A DNA stretch of 43,996 nucleotides from a virus: the IMG/VR virus record IMGVR_UViG_3300042400_000887, positions 1 through 43,996 of that record; one strand, given 5' to 3'. Position 1 is the first letter of the stretch. Each line of letters begins with the position of its first letter. The notes beneath the pieces are model-generated. The model did not search any database and was not told where the DNA came from. It saw nothing but the letters and a program-made list of their open reading frames with translations. A program made the translations under genes and the position numbers. This document shows, one piece after another, positions 38,635-43,996 of the stretch.

Positions 38635-39413
38635 TATCGTGCAATGGCAGTTTGTGGGTTAACAATCGCACTAGAACTGGTTCTGACAGTAACTGTATTA
38701 TGGTCACCTGTAGTTCTAATATCGACGGTAGTATCATTAGTGCCTTGCTGTTGCACTATATTGGAGTTATAATCACCCGCAATGTATTGTTTCAAATCAT
38801 GACCGAATGCACCAGCAGAATCTAATTGTTCATCAATTAGAATATTAGTATTACCCGTAATTGCTATATTGGATTTACCATTAGAACTTTTTAAATTATT
38901 GGTAATCTGATTTGAATTGCCCGTAGTAACAATTGTGCTGGTAATATCGCTCCCCAGTAATGTCTGTAGTATTAAATTAGTATTACCGGTAATTGTTTCT
39001 GAGATAATATTTCTAAGATTATTTGTATTAGCATCACCTAATAATAACTTACTCATATTGTCATTACCTGACACTGCACTAGTATATTGGTTATTACCGC
39101 CTTTTATATTATACTGCGCCCAGTTATTAGTACCATGTTGGGTGATGGTAGCTGTATTTGAACTACCGTTAATTGACCCATAATTCAAAGAACTTGGAGC
39201 ATCAGGCGTTAAAGTGGTAATATTATCAGAATTTGATACGCTGATATTACCATTAGAACCACCCACATTATTAGTTCCGCCAACCTGTTCAATAGTAATC
39301 GTATTAGTGTTTCCGACTTGTTCTATGTAAACAAGATTTGGATTTGTGGCGTTGTCTGCGTTTATGTTTTGACTTATCACAAGTAGCATAATCAAACTTA
39401 TTAGATTTTTCAT
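38634..39413 (-). CDS. Curlin-repeat secreted protein (CsgA/B-like) 1
   Basis: A 259-residue protein with signal peptide MKNLISLIMLLVISQNINA and about ten imperfect repeats rich in G-(N/D)-x-N, such as YIEQVGNTNTITIEQVGGTN with exact Q-x4-N-x5-Q spacing, and TGNTNLILQTLLG. This is the beta-solenoid amyloid pattern of CsgA/CsgB. It starts within the last 110 bases of csgG in a different frame, and its stop overlaps the next ATG. It could be the main fibre subunit or nucleator. Confidence 0.86.
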   Translation of the reverse strand: MKNLISLIMLLVISQNINADNATNPNLVYIEQVGNTNTITIEQVGGTNNVGGSNGNISVSNSDNITTLTPDAPSSLNYGSINGSSNTATITQHGTNNWAQYNIKGGNNQYTSAVSGNDNMSKLLLGDANTNNLRNIISETITGNTNLILQTLLGSDITSTIVTTGNSNQITNNLKSSNGKSNIAITGNTNILIDEQLDSAGAFGHDLKQYIAGDYNSNIVQQQGTNDTTVDIRTTGDHNTVTVRTSSSAIVNPQTAIAR

Positions 39414-40305
39414 CTATAATTTCCTTGTTTAAATTATCATCTTGAAGTTTTACATGCTCTTGGGTTTCAATAACTTCCTTTTCTTTCATTATAATTGGCG
39501 TCATAGATTCAGTTTTATATGACCAATGACCTTTTCTAATACCTTCTTTAATAGTTTCCAACACTGCAGATTGGATCGCTTTATTGGTGGCACGATTGAT
39601 ACTTTCATTAATAGAGCCGCCAATCTCTGCTTCAACTGACATAGTACCGGCATCCATGAATTTCAATACACCAATTTTATCCAAATAACTCAGCACAGTT
39701 TTGGTAATTGTAACTGATGTTAATACTTCGCCTGTCGTTACCGATACTGTTCTGAGATTAATAGTCACTGTATCGCTTTGATATTGAGTTTCGCCGCCAA
39801 TACCAAAAAATCGAACACCAGCGCCGCCTGTTACTGTATTTGAATCGTAACCCGTAATCGAACCTTCAAAAATGATGCCAGCAAATATCATGGGTGGTAG
39901 ATGTTGGGCATCTTTACCTTGATACTGTTCCCGCATTTGTCGAATCATCTGACGTTCTTTGATTAGATTTTCTAACCCAACTCGTTCAACCACAGTAAAC
40001 CATCGACCATCACCCACATCTTGTAATGCTTTGATTAGGTAACCTTCTCCGCCTTGCGTAACAGCAGAACTCAATGAAGCAATATTAGGTATTGATTTGC
40101 GCTGACCCGTTTTATCTTGAAATGCATACACGCCAACGGGTATTGGTCCACCCGATGGTGGTAATAGTACATTTTCTTCTTTATGCAAAAAGGTTGATTT
40201 TTCTACGGCTGGATCATCAAATTGTTCGCCAGTAATCAATTTGTGGATAGCACTACTAGTAGCACATCCTTGTAGTAATAAAAACAATAAAAATAATCGT
40301 TTCAT
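39304..40305 (-). CDS. csgG: Curli secretion pore lipoprotein CsgG-like
   Basis: Outer-membrane nonameric channel that exports curli subunits. A lipoprotein signal ends LLQGC (C14). The conserved CsgG domain runs to about residue 265: PVGVYAFQDKTGQRKSI, WFTVVERVGLENLIKERQMI, AGIIFEGSITGYDSN, then RTVSVTTGEVLTSVTITKTV. E. coli CsgG is 277 residues. This one is 333, adding about 65 residues whose last 36 (Lys/Arg/His-rich) overlap the curlin gene in another frame. It lacks CsgE in the operon. Ribosome site AAAGGAT. Confidence 0.94.
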   Translation of the reverse strand: MKRLFLLFLLLQGCATSSAIHKLITGEQFDDPAVEKSTFLHKEENVLLPPSGGPIPVGVYAFQDKTGQRKSIPNIASLSSAVTQGGEGYLIKALQDVGDGRWFTVVERVGLENLIKERQMIRQMREQYQGKDAQHLPPMIFAGIIFEGSITGYDSNTVTGGAGVRFFGIGGETQYQSDTVTINLRTVSVTTGEVLTSVTITKTVLSYLDKIGVLKFMDAGTMSVEAEIGGSINESINRATNKAIQSAVLETIKEGIRKGHWSYKTESMTPIIMKEKEVIETQEHVKLQDDNLNKEIIDEKSNKFDYATCDKSKHKRRQRHKSKSCLHRTSRKH

Positions 40306-40314
40306 TTTAATCCT

Positions 40315-40785
40315 TTAAAATGCGAAAGAACCTGCTGGCACTTTCATAGTAGTAGTCTGGGATAGATTACTGTTATTGGTAATATCAATGATGATCAATC
40401 CAGCGTCAGAACCAGCACCCAAAGACCAAGATACTGAATTTCCACCTAAATCTGGTATAGAACCACAGACTATGCCAGTAACTGTACAAGTAGCACCATC
40501 AGAAAACATAGAATCGGTCAATTGTTTTGCTAACTGCGAATAGATTCTTGATTCAAGATTAGCTAGAAATTTCGCTTGTGGGGTATTCAATGCTGCTGAT
40601 TCTGCCTCAGCTTTTATAGCATCGGTTGCTGCTTTATTCTTATCAATGGCTTGAGTTTCCAATTGATTGATGGTTAGAACGTGAGAACTGTAACCTGATC
40701 CAGAGAATGAAGGCGAATTGAATGTGTGCGTTAATTCTGCAGAATGAACAGAAGTGCTTAATAATAGAAGTAGCCAATATCTCAT
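40315..40785 (-). CDS. csgF: Curli assembly factor CsgF-like
   Basis: A 156-residue secreted protein. Signal peptide MRYWLLLLLSTSVHSA, then ELTHTFNSPSFSGSGYSSHV, matching the CsgF N-terminus (TFxNPxFGG) that plugs into the CsgG pore and links it to the fibre. A helical FLANLESRIYSQLAKQL segment and a beta C-terminal part (SDAGLIIIDITNN; TTTMKVPAGSFAF) follow as in CsgF. Two Cys (CTVTGIVC) are extra. It is coupled to the upstream membrane-protein gene by ATGA and precedes csgG. Confidence 0.85.
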   Translation of the reverse strand: MRYWLLLLLSTSVHSAELTHTFNSPSFSGSGYSSHVLTINQLETQAIDKNKAATDAIKAEAESAALNTPQAKFLANLESRIYSQLAKQLTDSMFSDGATCTVTGIVCGSIPDLGGNSVSWSLGAGSDAGLIIIDITNNSNLSQTTTMKVPAGSFAF

Positions 40786-41042
40786 TTCTTATTCTCCTTT
40801 TGAGCATTCTCGCGCATCTGCAAAACAGTATTGAGTTTTGCTGTAAGTCGAAGTAAATCGTTGTCGAGTAACCGTATTCTATCAATAAGCGTAATCAATT
40901 CTTTTGACGCTTCGCCGAGAACTGGGTTAATTTCATTAATGGTAAAATCCCAAACATGTTTGACCATTTTCAGCATAAAAAATGATGAAACTATTGGAAA
41001 ACCATACTTTGAAATAAGTTCTGATAACTGAGTAATGTCCAT
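40782..41042 (-). CDS. Small single-TM protein (BhlA/UviB-like) 3
   Basis: An 86-residue protein from ATG 41042; the longer frame from 41096 overlaps the previous gene. One hydrophobic segment (YGFPIVSSFFMLKMVKHVW) lies near the N-terminus and is followed by a long coiled coil (ITLIDRIRLLDNDLLRLTAK). This is the layout of BhlA/UviB-type holin-like proteins. It is the third of three similar genes. Confidence 0.65.
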   Translation of the reverse strand: MDITQLSELISKYGFPIVSSFFMLKMVKHVWDFTINEINPVLGEASKELITLIDRIRLLDNDLLRLTAKLNTVLQMRENAQKENKK

Positions 41043-41046
41043 AAAT

Positions 41047-41331
41047 TTAATCTCTGCGGCAATCGTTCTTTCCGTCTGATCTAGCAATCCTGTCAAGATC
41101 AGGTCTCAATCCCATAACAGATGATATTGTTACGTCAATTTTAATCAACTCATGGGAACATGTTTTAACACGATTCTCTAATGCCATTACAATAGACGCT
41201 AATGTTCTGACTGAAGTGATTATGTCGCCAAGCACAAACTTTAATGCCGTAAAAATAAACCCGCCAGCAGCACAACTTCCTAATATTGGCGTCACGACAT
41301 CAGAAAAAAACTTTACGTATTCTTGATCCAT
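41047..41331 (-). CDS. Small single-TM protein (BhlA/UviB-like) 2
   Basis: A 94-residue protein with MDQEYVKFFSDVVTPILGSC then a hydrophobic GGFIFTALKFVLG segment and a coiled C-terminal region (LASIVMALENRVKTCSHELI). It has the same layout as the flanking proteins at 41331 and 40782, so the three look like tandem duplicates. Its ATG overlaps the previous stop (TAATG). May form inner-membrane assemblies for the operon. Confidence 0.65.
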   Translation of the reverse strand: MDQEYVKFFSDVVTPILGSCAAGGFIFTALKFVLGDIITSVRTLASIVMALENRVKTCSHELIKIDVTISSVMGLRPDLDRIARSDGKNDCRRD

Positions 41332-41630
41332 TACGATGCCTTATTCATTACTTGGTGAACTTGATGGTGTATTTTTTCTGGGAGTGGTTCAACGTACAAC
41401 GATTTTGAGACTAGTTGGTCGAGTTCAAGAACATCTATATTCATCTGTTGAACTCTACCATCCATCGATTTAATCAATCCAGTAATTTTTTTAATTGATT
41501 TGACGATTGATCCTAGCACTAAGTTCACTGCTTGCATGATGAACCATCCGCACACGACTGCTAATGCGATTGGGAATCCACATGCTTCAACTAACTGGAA
41601 GAAATCAAAATTAGGTATACCAATGTCCAT
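41331..41630 (-). CDS. Small single-TM protein (BhlA/UviB-like) 1
   Basis: First gene of the minus-strand operon, 99 residues. A hydrophobic helix (CGFPIALAVVCGWFIMQAV) sits after a short acidic N-terminus (MDIGIPNFDFFQLVEA), followed by a long amphipathic coiled coil. The G-F-P-I-A motif and single TM are typical of BhlA/UviB bacteriocin/holin-like proteins. The start lies 17 bases after copy 3 of the 63-bp repeat. Role with curli genes unproven. Confidence 0.65.
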   Translation of the reverse strand: MDIGIPNFDFFQLVEACGFPIALAVVCGWFIMQAVNLVLGSIVKSIKKITGLIKSMDGRVQQMNIDVLELDQLVSKSLYVEPLPEKIHHQVHQVMNKAS

Positions 41631-41647
41631 ACTTTTCTCTTAAAGAG

Positions 41648-41710
41648 CTTTACTTTCCTTTGTAACTAAGGTATGCTAACTGTGTTAGCGGTTGATGTAA
41701 CCTTTATTAA
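41648..41710 (-). repeat. 63-bp intergenic repeat, copy 3 (inverted)
   Basis: The minus-strand sequence matches copy 1 at 61 of 63 positions. It lies between divergent genes 41630 (-) and 41742 (+). On the plus strand it contains TTTACT-17-TATGCT, facing the 41742 gene. On the minus strand it keeps the usual orientation to the curli operon. It therefore looks like a bidirectional promoter with an overlapping GCTAAC/GTTAGC palindrome. Confidence 0.85.
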
Positions 41711-41741
41711 TAACTTTGTTATTTAGTTCTAGGAGTCTTAA

Positions 41742-41951
41742 GTGATTGAAAATTTTGTTAACAGTATCAGCGTAGTTAATACTACCCTCGATGGGGAACC
41801 CGTTTATTACTACCACGGTGATGGAACTGGAGATTTTGAACAGATGAGTCGTCGGATAAAGTCTGTTAAAATACTTGATGATTACGAAGATTATTTAAGA
41901 ACTCAATTAAATTATGTGGAGATGTTACGTGAAAAAGAAACAGAAGTTTAA
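41742..41951 (+). CDS. Unknown 69-residue protein (GTG start)
   Basis: Starts at GTG 41742 with CTAGGAG upstream. MIENFVNSISVVNTTLDGEP then a helical acidic end (DYEDYLRTQLNYVEMLREKE). It overlaps the next gene in another frame. No family recognised. Confidence 0.6.
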   Translation: MIENFVNSISVVNTTLDGEPVYYYHGDGTGDFEQMSRRIKSVKILDDYEDYLRTQLNYVEMLREKETEV

Positions 41952-42258
41952 GACGGCAGAACACGCTAAACGCGCAAGAGAAGCAGAAAAGTATCAACAA
42001 GAACTTTATAAAAAGTGGGGTATCGGTGAAGCAAAAAGAAAACCTTCTACTAAGACGTTCGTACCCAGTTACTCTCATCGTTCTACAGATAATCGGGTTG
42101 GTTCTGTGGGGATGTCTGGTGGAACCTGTAGTCGTAAAGATGCTTTAATGTATACTGGAACTTTGGTTATTGGTATCAGTACAATGCATAAGAGTAACGC
42201 AGTTCCGATTATTGATCAGGCACAGGCAGAAGAGATTGCAAGAATGCGTCGCGGTTGA
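41929..42258 (+). CDS. Conserved phage protein, unknown
   Basis: A 109-residue protein, taken from GTG 41929 (GGAGAT upstream). An ATG at 41914 is the alternative. The N-terminal half is basic and helical. The second half carries the sequence set SYSHRSTDNRVGSVGMSGGT, MYTGTLVIGISTMHKSNAVP and EEIARMRRG, highly conserved in T4-like aquatic phages (Y-T-G-x7-G-I-x-T-M-H-K-S-N-x-V-P). Function unknown to me. It overlaps the previous gene by 23 bases. Confidence 0.78.
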   Translation: MKKKQKFKTAEHAKRAREAEKYQQELYKKWGIGEAKRKPSTKTFVPSYSHRSTDNRVGSVGMSGGTCSRKDALMYTGTLVIGISTMHKSNAVPIIDQAQAEEIARMRRG

Positions 42259-42293
42259 TTGTTTCGTTTTAAGAAACAGTCTTTTTGCTTTTT
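42257..42293 (+). terminator. Intrinsic terminator
   Basis: Stem GATTGTTTC/GAAACAGTC (one G.T pair) with a 7-base loop, then TTTTTGCTTTTT. Nearly the same stem as at 22671. Directly followed by a new promoter. Confidence 0.87.
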
Positions 42294-42308
42294 AGAGCGA
42301 AAAAGTTC

Positions 42309-42337
42309 TTTACTTCTTCCGAGAACTGCCGTATACT
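42309..42337 (+). promoter_or_regulatory. Sigma70-type promoter
   Basis: TTTACT (42309-42314), 17 bp, TATACT (42332-42337), with AAAAAGTTC upstream, as at 22723 and 24928. Confidence 0.87.
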
Positions 42338-42366
42338 ATACTCATACTTAATTATGAGAGGTTGTT

Positions 42367-42471
42367 ATGAAAACTAAAATTTTGAATGAATTGAAAACCG
42401 TTTCTTTTGCTATCGCGTTTGGCGCGTTCTATGTTACCGTAGAACCTATCTTAATGTCACTGCTTAAATAA
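42367..42471 (+). CDS. Tiny hydrophobic peptide, 34 residues
   Basis: MKTKILNELKTVSFAIAFGA then FYVTVEPILMSLLK, with one hydrophobic segment of about 20 residues. It starts behind GAGGTTG and the promoter at 42309. Probable membrane peptide. Confidence 0.55.
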   Translation: MKTKILNELKTVSFAIAFGAFYVTVEPILMSLLK

Positions 42472-42479
42472 GGATTGAC

Positions 42480-42656
42480 ATGAAACCTATGGATCAATTG
42501 ATTGAAAGATACGAAGAATTCCAGAAGTTAATTAAACATCCAGAATATGTCCTTAGCGACGATGAATATGATGAATACGCTTTTATTTGTCAAGAGTTAT
42601 TATGGAATATAATGGAAAATAATAAAGATGTTTTGATTAGATTGAGGGATAGATAA
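42480..42656 (+). CDS. Small acidic helical protein, 58 residues
   Basis: MKPMDQLIERYEEFQKLIKH then SDDEYDEYAF and LLWNIMENNKDVLIRL. Helical, acidic. The start follows AAGGATTG and its stop overlaps the next ATG (TAATG). No known family. Confidence 0.6.
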   Translation: MKPMDQLIERYEEFQKLIKHPEYVLSDDEYDEYAFICQELLWNIMENNKDVLIRLRDR

Positions 42657-42931
42657 TGATTGAATCCTATATGCAGCATTGTCGTAGACATAAGTATGGG
42701 TGGAGCGCTGGTGAATTATCTCATCGTTGGGTATCAGATAATCGTTGTTTTAATACAAGTGGAATACATTCCGGTAGAAGTTTGATCAGAACCTGCAGAA
42801 ATCGTCTTCCTTATAAGATGGTTAAAATTCGATGTAGAGTTGATGCATTCAGAACTCTACATGGCGTATTGTGGCTGAATAGTGCAGTTGTTATTAAAAA
42901 CTTGAGTGTAACCAATGAAAAATTTAATTGA
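42656..42931 (+). CDS. Basic 91-residue protein, unknown
   Basis: An Arg/His/Cys-rich protein (MIESYMQHCRRHKYGWSAGE, HRWVSDNRCFNTSGIHSGRS). It is coupled by TAATG to the previous gene and overlaps the next by 17 bases. Four Cys and several His could bind metal, though no zinc motif is clean. Function unknown. Confidence 0.55.
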   Translation: MIESYMQHCRRHKYGWSAGELSHRWVSDNRCFNTSGIHSGRSLIRTCRNRLPYKMVKIRCRVDAFRTLHGVLWLNSAVVIKNLSVTNEKFN

Positions 42932-43067
42932 ATTTATTGTAGTGGTGTGGTGGTTTATAGGAATCTCAGTATCACATGGTGCTATGACCTTATTAGCGAT
43001 ATTGTTCCCGCCTTACGCAATGTATCTGGCGATAGAAAAACTTTTGATTTATTATGGGGTATTATAA
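42915..43067 (+). CDS. Small membrane protein, 50 residues
   Basis: MKNLIEFIVVVWWFIGISVS then MTLLAILFPPYAMYLAIEKL: two hydrophobic helices. It fits between neighbours, and its stop directly precedes the next ATG. Unknown function. Confidence 0.6.
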   Translation: MKNLIEFIVVVWWFIGISVSHGAMTLLAILFPPYAMYLAIEKLLIYYGVL

Positions 43068-43475
43068 ATGAATAGAATTAAAACTGTTAATGAATTTTTT
43101 AAAGTATTATCTGATGGTGCTGTTGTTGAATTATTTGATGGATATGACGGTTGCAATGTCTATTATAAACTGATAGATAATAACATATATATTTCAGGTT
43201 TTCCTGATAAAGATTATATGTTATCTGCAGCAGTTAGTATGGATTTTGAAAAAAATGTTTATGTCAAATATGTCAAACCACCAGAATGGTATGATAATAT
43301 TCCTAAACAGGGTAGATTATGTTGGGTTTGGGATAGCGATTATAATCAGAGATATCCAGGCGTGGTTATAAGTTATAAACCTGATCTAACATATAGATTT
43401 ATCATAGCATCGGGTAGTAGTTTTAAAAATGCAAAATTAATGACTTCGGATGAGATTAAACGATATTATGAATAA
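43068..43475 (+). CDS. Unknown 135-residue protein
   Basis: Alpha/beta protein. The C-terminal PKQGRLCWVWDSDYNQRYPG then YKPDLTYRFIIAS resembles small beta-barrel domains (P-x-G-x-L-C-W-V) found in many uncharacterised phage proteins. The N-terminus (VNEFFKVLSDGAVVELFDG) resembles a second small barrel. Function unknown. Confidence 0.7.
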   Translation: MNRIKTVNEFFKVLSDGAVVELFDGYDGCNVYYKLIDNNIYISGFPDKDYMLSAAVSMDFEKNVYVKYVKPPEWYDNIPKQGRLCWVWDSDYNQRYPGVVISYKPDLTYRFIIASGSSFKNAKLMTSDEIKRYYE

Positions 43476-43554
43476 ACGAGAAATTGATATAGATTTATTT
43501 TTAATTGCAGCTGCTATTGCTGTGTTGTTTATCACAGTTAAATTTACATTATGA
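43468..43554 (+). CDS. Tiny membrane peptide, 28 residues
   Basis: MNKREIDIDLFLIAAAIAVL then FITVKFTL, one TM helix. Overlaps both neighbours (ATGA at its end), the usual coupling style here, which supports translation. Confidence 0.45.
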   Translation: MNKREIDIDLFLIAAAIAVLFITVKFTL

Positions 43555-43748
43555 TAGAAGCAGAGTCGGTATTGTTACATACATTTGAGCAGGATGATAA
43601 ATCTGCTAAGGTATTTTTGTACAATTCAAAATATTTTGTTGTGTATAGAGAAATGATTGGTACTGAATTAATCAGGCGAGAAATTGAACAATTTGATAAC
43701 GAATTAAATGCAGAATTATTTGCTGAGATATTAATAGAGGGTGTATGA
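43551..43748 (+). CDS. Unknown 65-residue protein
   Basis: MIEAESVLLHTFEQDDKSAK then FLYNSKYFVVYREMIGTELI and an acidic helical end. Start overlaps the previous stop, and its stop overlaps the next start. Unknown. Confidence 0.6.
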   Translation: MIEAESVLLHTFEQDDKSAKVFLYNSKYFVVYREMIGTELIRREIEQFDNELNAELFAEILIEGV

Positions 43749-43996
43749 TTAGTTTAGATAAAAAATATAAAACATTTTGTGGTCGCGAAGTTGTGTTATT
43801 AGACATTTATAATAATCAAGTATTCGGTAGAGCTAAAACTCCTTCAGGTAATTGGTATTCAGATCAATGGGATATATATGGAATTAATTCCAATTCTAGT
43901 TTAAAAGAATTAAATTTAATTGAAGTTCCTGATTTTAAAATTGTTAATGTAAAACAACGTTTTGTTAAAATTGTCCTATATTACGGTGTTAGTTAT
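43745..43996 (+). CDS. Unknown phage protein, cut by window end
   Basis: At least 84 residues. MISLDKKYKTFCGREVVLLD then WDIYGINSNSSLKELNLIEV has the pattern (Y-x-T-x-x-G-R-x-V ... D ... W-x-x-x-G ... S-x-x-x-L) of small repeat-like proteins common in phages and near tail or nucleotide genes. No stop within the window. Confidence 0.6.
   Translation, partial: MISLDKKYKTFCGREVVLLDIYNNQVFGRAKTPSGNWYSDQWDIYGINSNSSLKELNLIEVPDFKIVNVKQRFVKIVLYYGVSY

Noticed and set aside
1-43996. CRISPR arrays, rRNA or tRNA genes, transposons
   Set aside because: I scanned for regular direct repeats with spacers, tRNA arms and transposase motifs and saw none. The 63-bp and hairpin repeats are dispersed single copies. 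A tRNA search program would be needed to exclude a degenerate tRNA.

Overview
This window is a stretch of a lytic, contractile-tailed T4-like phage (Straboviridae/Kyanoviridae-type myovirus) with AT-rich DNA and densely packed genes. The T4 core order is unmistakable on the + strand: large terminase, tail sheath, tail tube, portal, prohead core, prohead protease, scaffold and major capsid protein (327-10124), then a tail-tube-like protein, UvsY, UvsW and late sigma factor gp55 (10940-14580), recombination nuclease gp47/gp46 (19745-22518), and clamp, clamp loader and RegA (26374-29419). The order resembles marine and freshwater T4-like phages rather than T4 itself. There are no photosynthesis genes. 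The accessory genes (curli, flagellin-like protein, cyclic nucleotide enzymes) suggest a Gram-negative, probably proteobacterial, biofilm-forming and motile host. That host call is an inference.

Layout. 1-10200: DNA packaging, tail and head genes, closed by a strong terminator. 10207-10849: a minus-strand nuclease gene, apparently split by a +1 frameshift. 10940-15634: tail-tube-like protein, uvsY, uvsW, a small Sm-like protein, gp55 and an AAA+ ATPase. 15669-17384: a PAS-GGDEF-EAL cyclic-di-GMP enzyme. 17470-19741: an array of tiny unknown genes. 19745-22518: gp47-gp46. 22781-26116: a CobT-like zincin/VWA protein and a CobS-like AAA+ ATPase. 26133-29653: replication clamp, clamp loader and regA. 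29654-31379: Hsp20 with a structured leader, a second Sm-like protein, and a GH19 endolysin. 31428-34532: a CHASE2 adenylate-cyclase-like membrane protein, small membrane proteins and a holin. 34733-35946: a flagellin-like protein with a FliS/FlaF-like partner. 36020-37073: small genes, each behind its own promoter. 37088-41630 (minus): an eight-gene, translationally coupled operon with three small membrane proteins, CsgF, CsgG, a curlin-repeat protein, a FecR-domain protein and a second curlin-repeat protein. 41742-43996: more small genes, the last cut by the window end.

Regulation can be read from the sequence. Many transcription units begin with a sigma70-like promoter TTTACT-17-TATACT (or TTGACT-17-TAAAAT). 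The window encodes late sigma factor gp55, and (T/G/A)ATAAATA late-promoter cores lie mostly 23-31 bp before structural genes. The same core lies before the PAS-GGDEF-EAL gene and the holin, and, more distantly, before the flagellin-like gene. A 20-base hairpin, GGGGAGTGAAATATCTCCCC or a close variant, is reused four times as a terminator. A 63-bp sequence occurs three times, nearly identical, always just before a gene start.

The most interesting content is the set of host-lifestyle functions carried by one phage: a c-di-GMP synthase/phosphodiesterase, a class III nucleotide cyclase with a periplasmic CHASE2 sensor, a flagellin-like protein with a probable chaperone, and a near-complete curli locus with amyloid subunits and secretion pore. 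Together they suggest manipulation of host motility and surface matrix during infection, or an outer-membrane/egress function built from curli parts. Neither role is shown by sequence alone.
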